DNA of 64,000 bases from Verrucomicrobium sp. BvORR106. Lineage in GTDB: Bacteria > Verrucomicrobiota > Verrucomicrobiia > Verrucomicrobiales > Verrucomicrobiaceae. The stretch spans positions 62,001-126,000 of the forward strand of contig NZ_BATR01000181.1 in assembly GCF_000739655.1 (NCBI RefSeq), in the 5' to 3' direction. The position numbers and the translations under genes are program-made. Of this stretch, positions 63,678-64,000 are shown piece after piece (position 1 is the first letter of the stretch; every line of letters starts with the position of its first letter). Below the pieces are notes generated by a model. It made no database searches, was not told where the DNA came from, and worked only from the letters and a program-made list of their open reading frames with translations.

Positions 63678-64000
63678 TCAGCGCCCACCAAAGATGGCGC
63701 TGCCCACCCTCACGATGGTCGCACCCTCCTCAATCGCGGTCTCATAGTCGCCGCTCATGCCCATGCTCAACCCGGGCAGAGACTTGCCCCCCCGGGTCTC
63801 CAGCCGATCTCTCAACTCCCGAAGCGCCGCAAAGTGACGCCGGCTTTCCTCCCCTGACTCCCCGATGGGAGGGACCGTCATGAGGCCCACGACGTTAACT
63901 TTGTCGAGCCCGAGCAACTCCTCCAGCTCCGCTTCCAGACGGGCGGGCTCAAAGCCGTACTTGCTCGCCTCGCCGGAGACGTTCACCTCGAGGTAGATCT
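63678..64000 (-). CDS. YggS-family PLP-binding protein, partial
   Basis: The C-terminal 107 or so residues of a YggS/PLPBP protein: LEVNVSGEASKYGF, VNVVGLMTVPP, LSMGMSGDYETAIEEGATIVRVGSAIFG. These are the family signature; the protein binds PLP and balances PLP levels. The gene continues past the end of the window. It is convergent with the S11 carboxypeptidase. Confidence 0.93.
   Translation of the reverse strand, partial: IYLEVNVSGEASKYGFEPARLEAELEELLGLDKVNVVGLMTVPPIGESGEESRRHFAALRELRDRLETRGGKSLPGLSMGMSGDYETAIEEGATIVRVGSAIFGGR

Noticed and set aside
1-64000. CRISPR arrays or rRNA genes
   Set aside because: No regularly spaced identical repeats of 25-40 bp and no rRNA-like conserved segments were found; the only RNA gene is the tRNA-Leu.

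Overview
The window looks like chromosomal DNA of a GC-rich verrucomicrobial bacterium, probably order Verrucomicrobiales. This is inferred from gene content: a cytochrome-c/formylglycine-type fusion of the Planctomycetes-Verrucomicrobia kind, a DUF1080 protein, a bacterial AP2-domain protein, Tat-exported Gfo/Idh/MocA oxidoreductase, prepilins of AFTLIE type, and starts that mostly lack a Shine-Dalgarno sequence. It holds about 61 genes and one tRNA; I found no rRNA, CRISPR array, transposase or phage gene.

Layout. 0-5.3 kb: lgt, an NDH-2 dehydrogenase fused to cNMP-binding and CBS domains, a DMT permease and a fold-type IV aminotransferase. 5.4-9.3 kb: AP2-domain protein, DUF167, DUF1080, FkbM methyltransferase and two hypotheticals. 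9.5-16.5 kb: a minus-strand run of exported or envelope proteins (M28 peptidase, L,D-transpeptidase, NlpC/P60-like, VOC protein, several unknown secreted proteins). 17-22.3 kb: a compact type II fatty-acid/polyketide-like cluster, with an acyl-AMP ligase diverging from an active ketosynthase, a ketosynthase lacking its catalytic residues, a ketoreductase and an acyl carrier protein. 22.6-24 kb: rimO.

24.2-37.9 kb is the most unusual part: nine diverged tandem paralogues on the plus strand, about 450 aa each, of a family I cannot name. Nearly all have one N-terminal membrane anchor followed by a D-x-P-x-P-D-D motif, a W-x-W-P motif, a LxKPN motif, a C-terminal module resembling the globular end of the GspG pseudopilin, and a closing YWW. 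The ninth copy is frameshifted. A separate single-pass protein sits between copies 8 and 9.

38-53.9 kb is mixed: class A beta-lactamase, SGNH hydrolase, glycosyltransferase, ApbE, cytochrome/FGE fusion, oxidoreductase, two small possible Roadblock-like proteins, an esterase, ubiE/menG, tRNA-Leu(CAG), an SLC13 transporter and a yellow/MRJP-like protein. 53.9-60.2 kb is a type II secretion/type IV pilus assembly block (two related pseudopilins, GspF, two GspE/PilB ATPases). 60.4-64 kb: DUF3500, parvulin, an S11 D,D-carboxypeptidase and a partial YggS.

Four genes (37.37, 45.37, 51.03 and 60.77 kb) are each broken by what looks like a one-base error in a homopolymer. Each becomes a full-length, in-frame gene after a one-base correction, so consensus error is at least as likely as true pseudogenisation.
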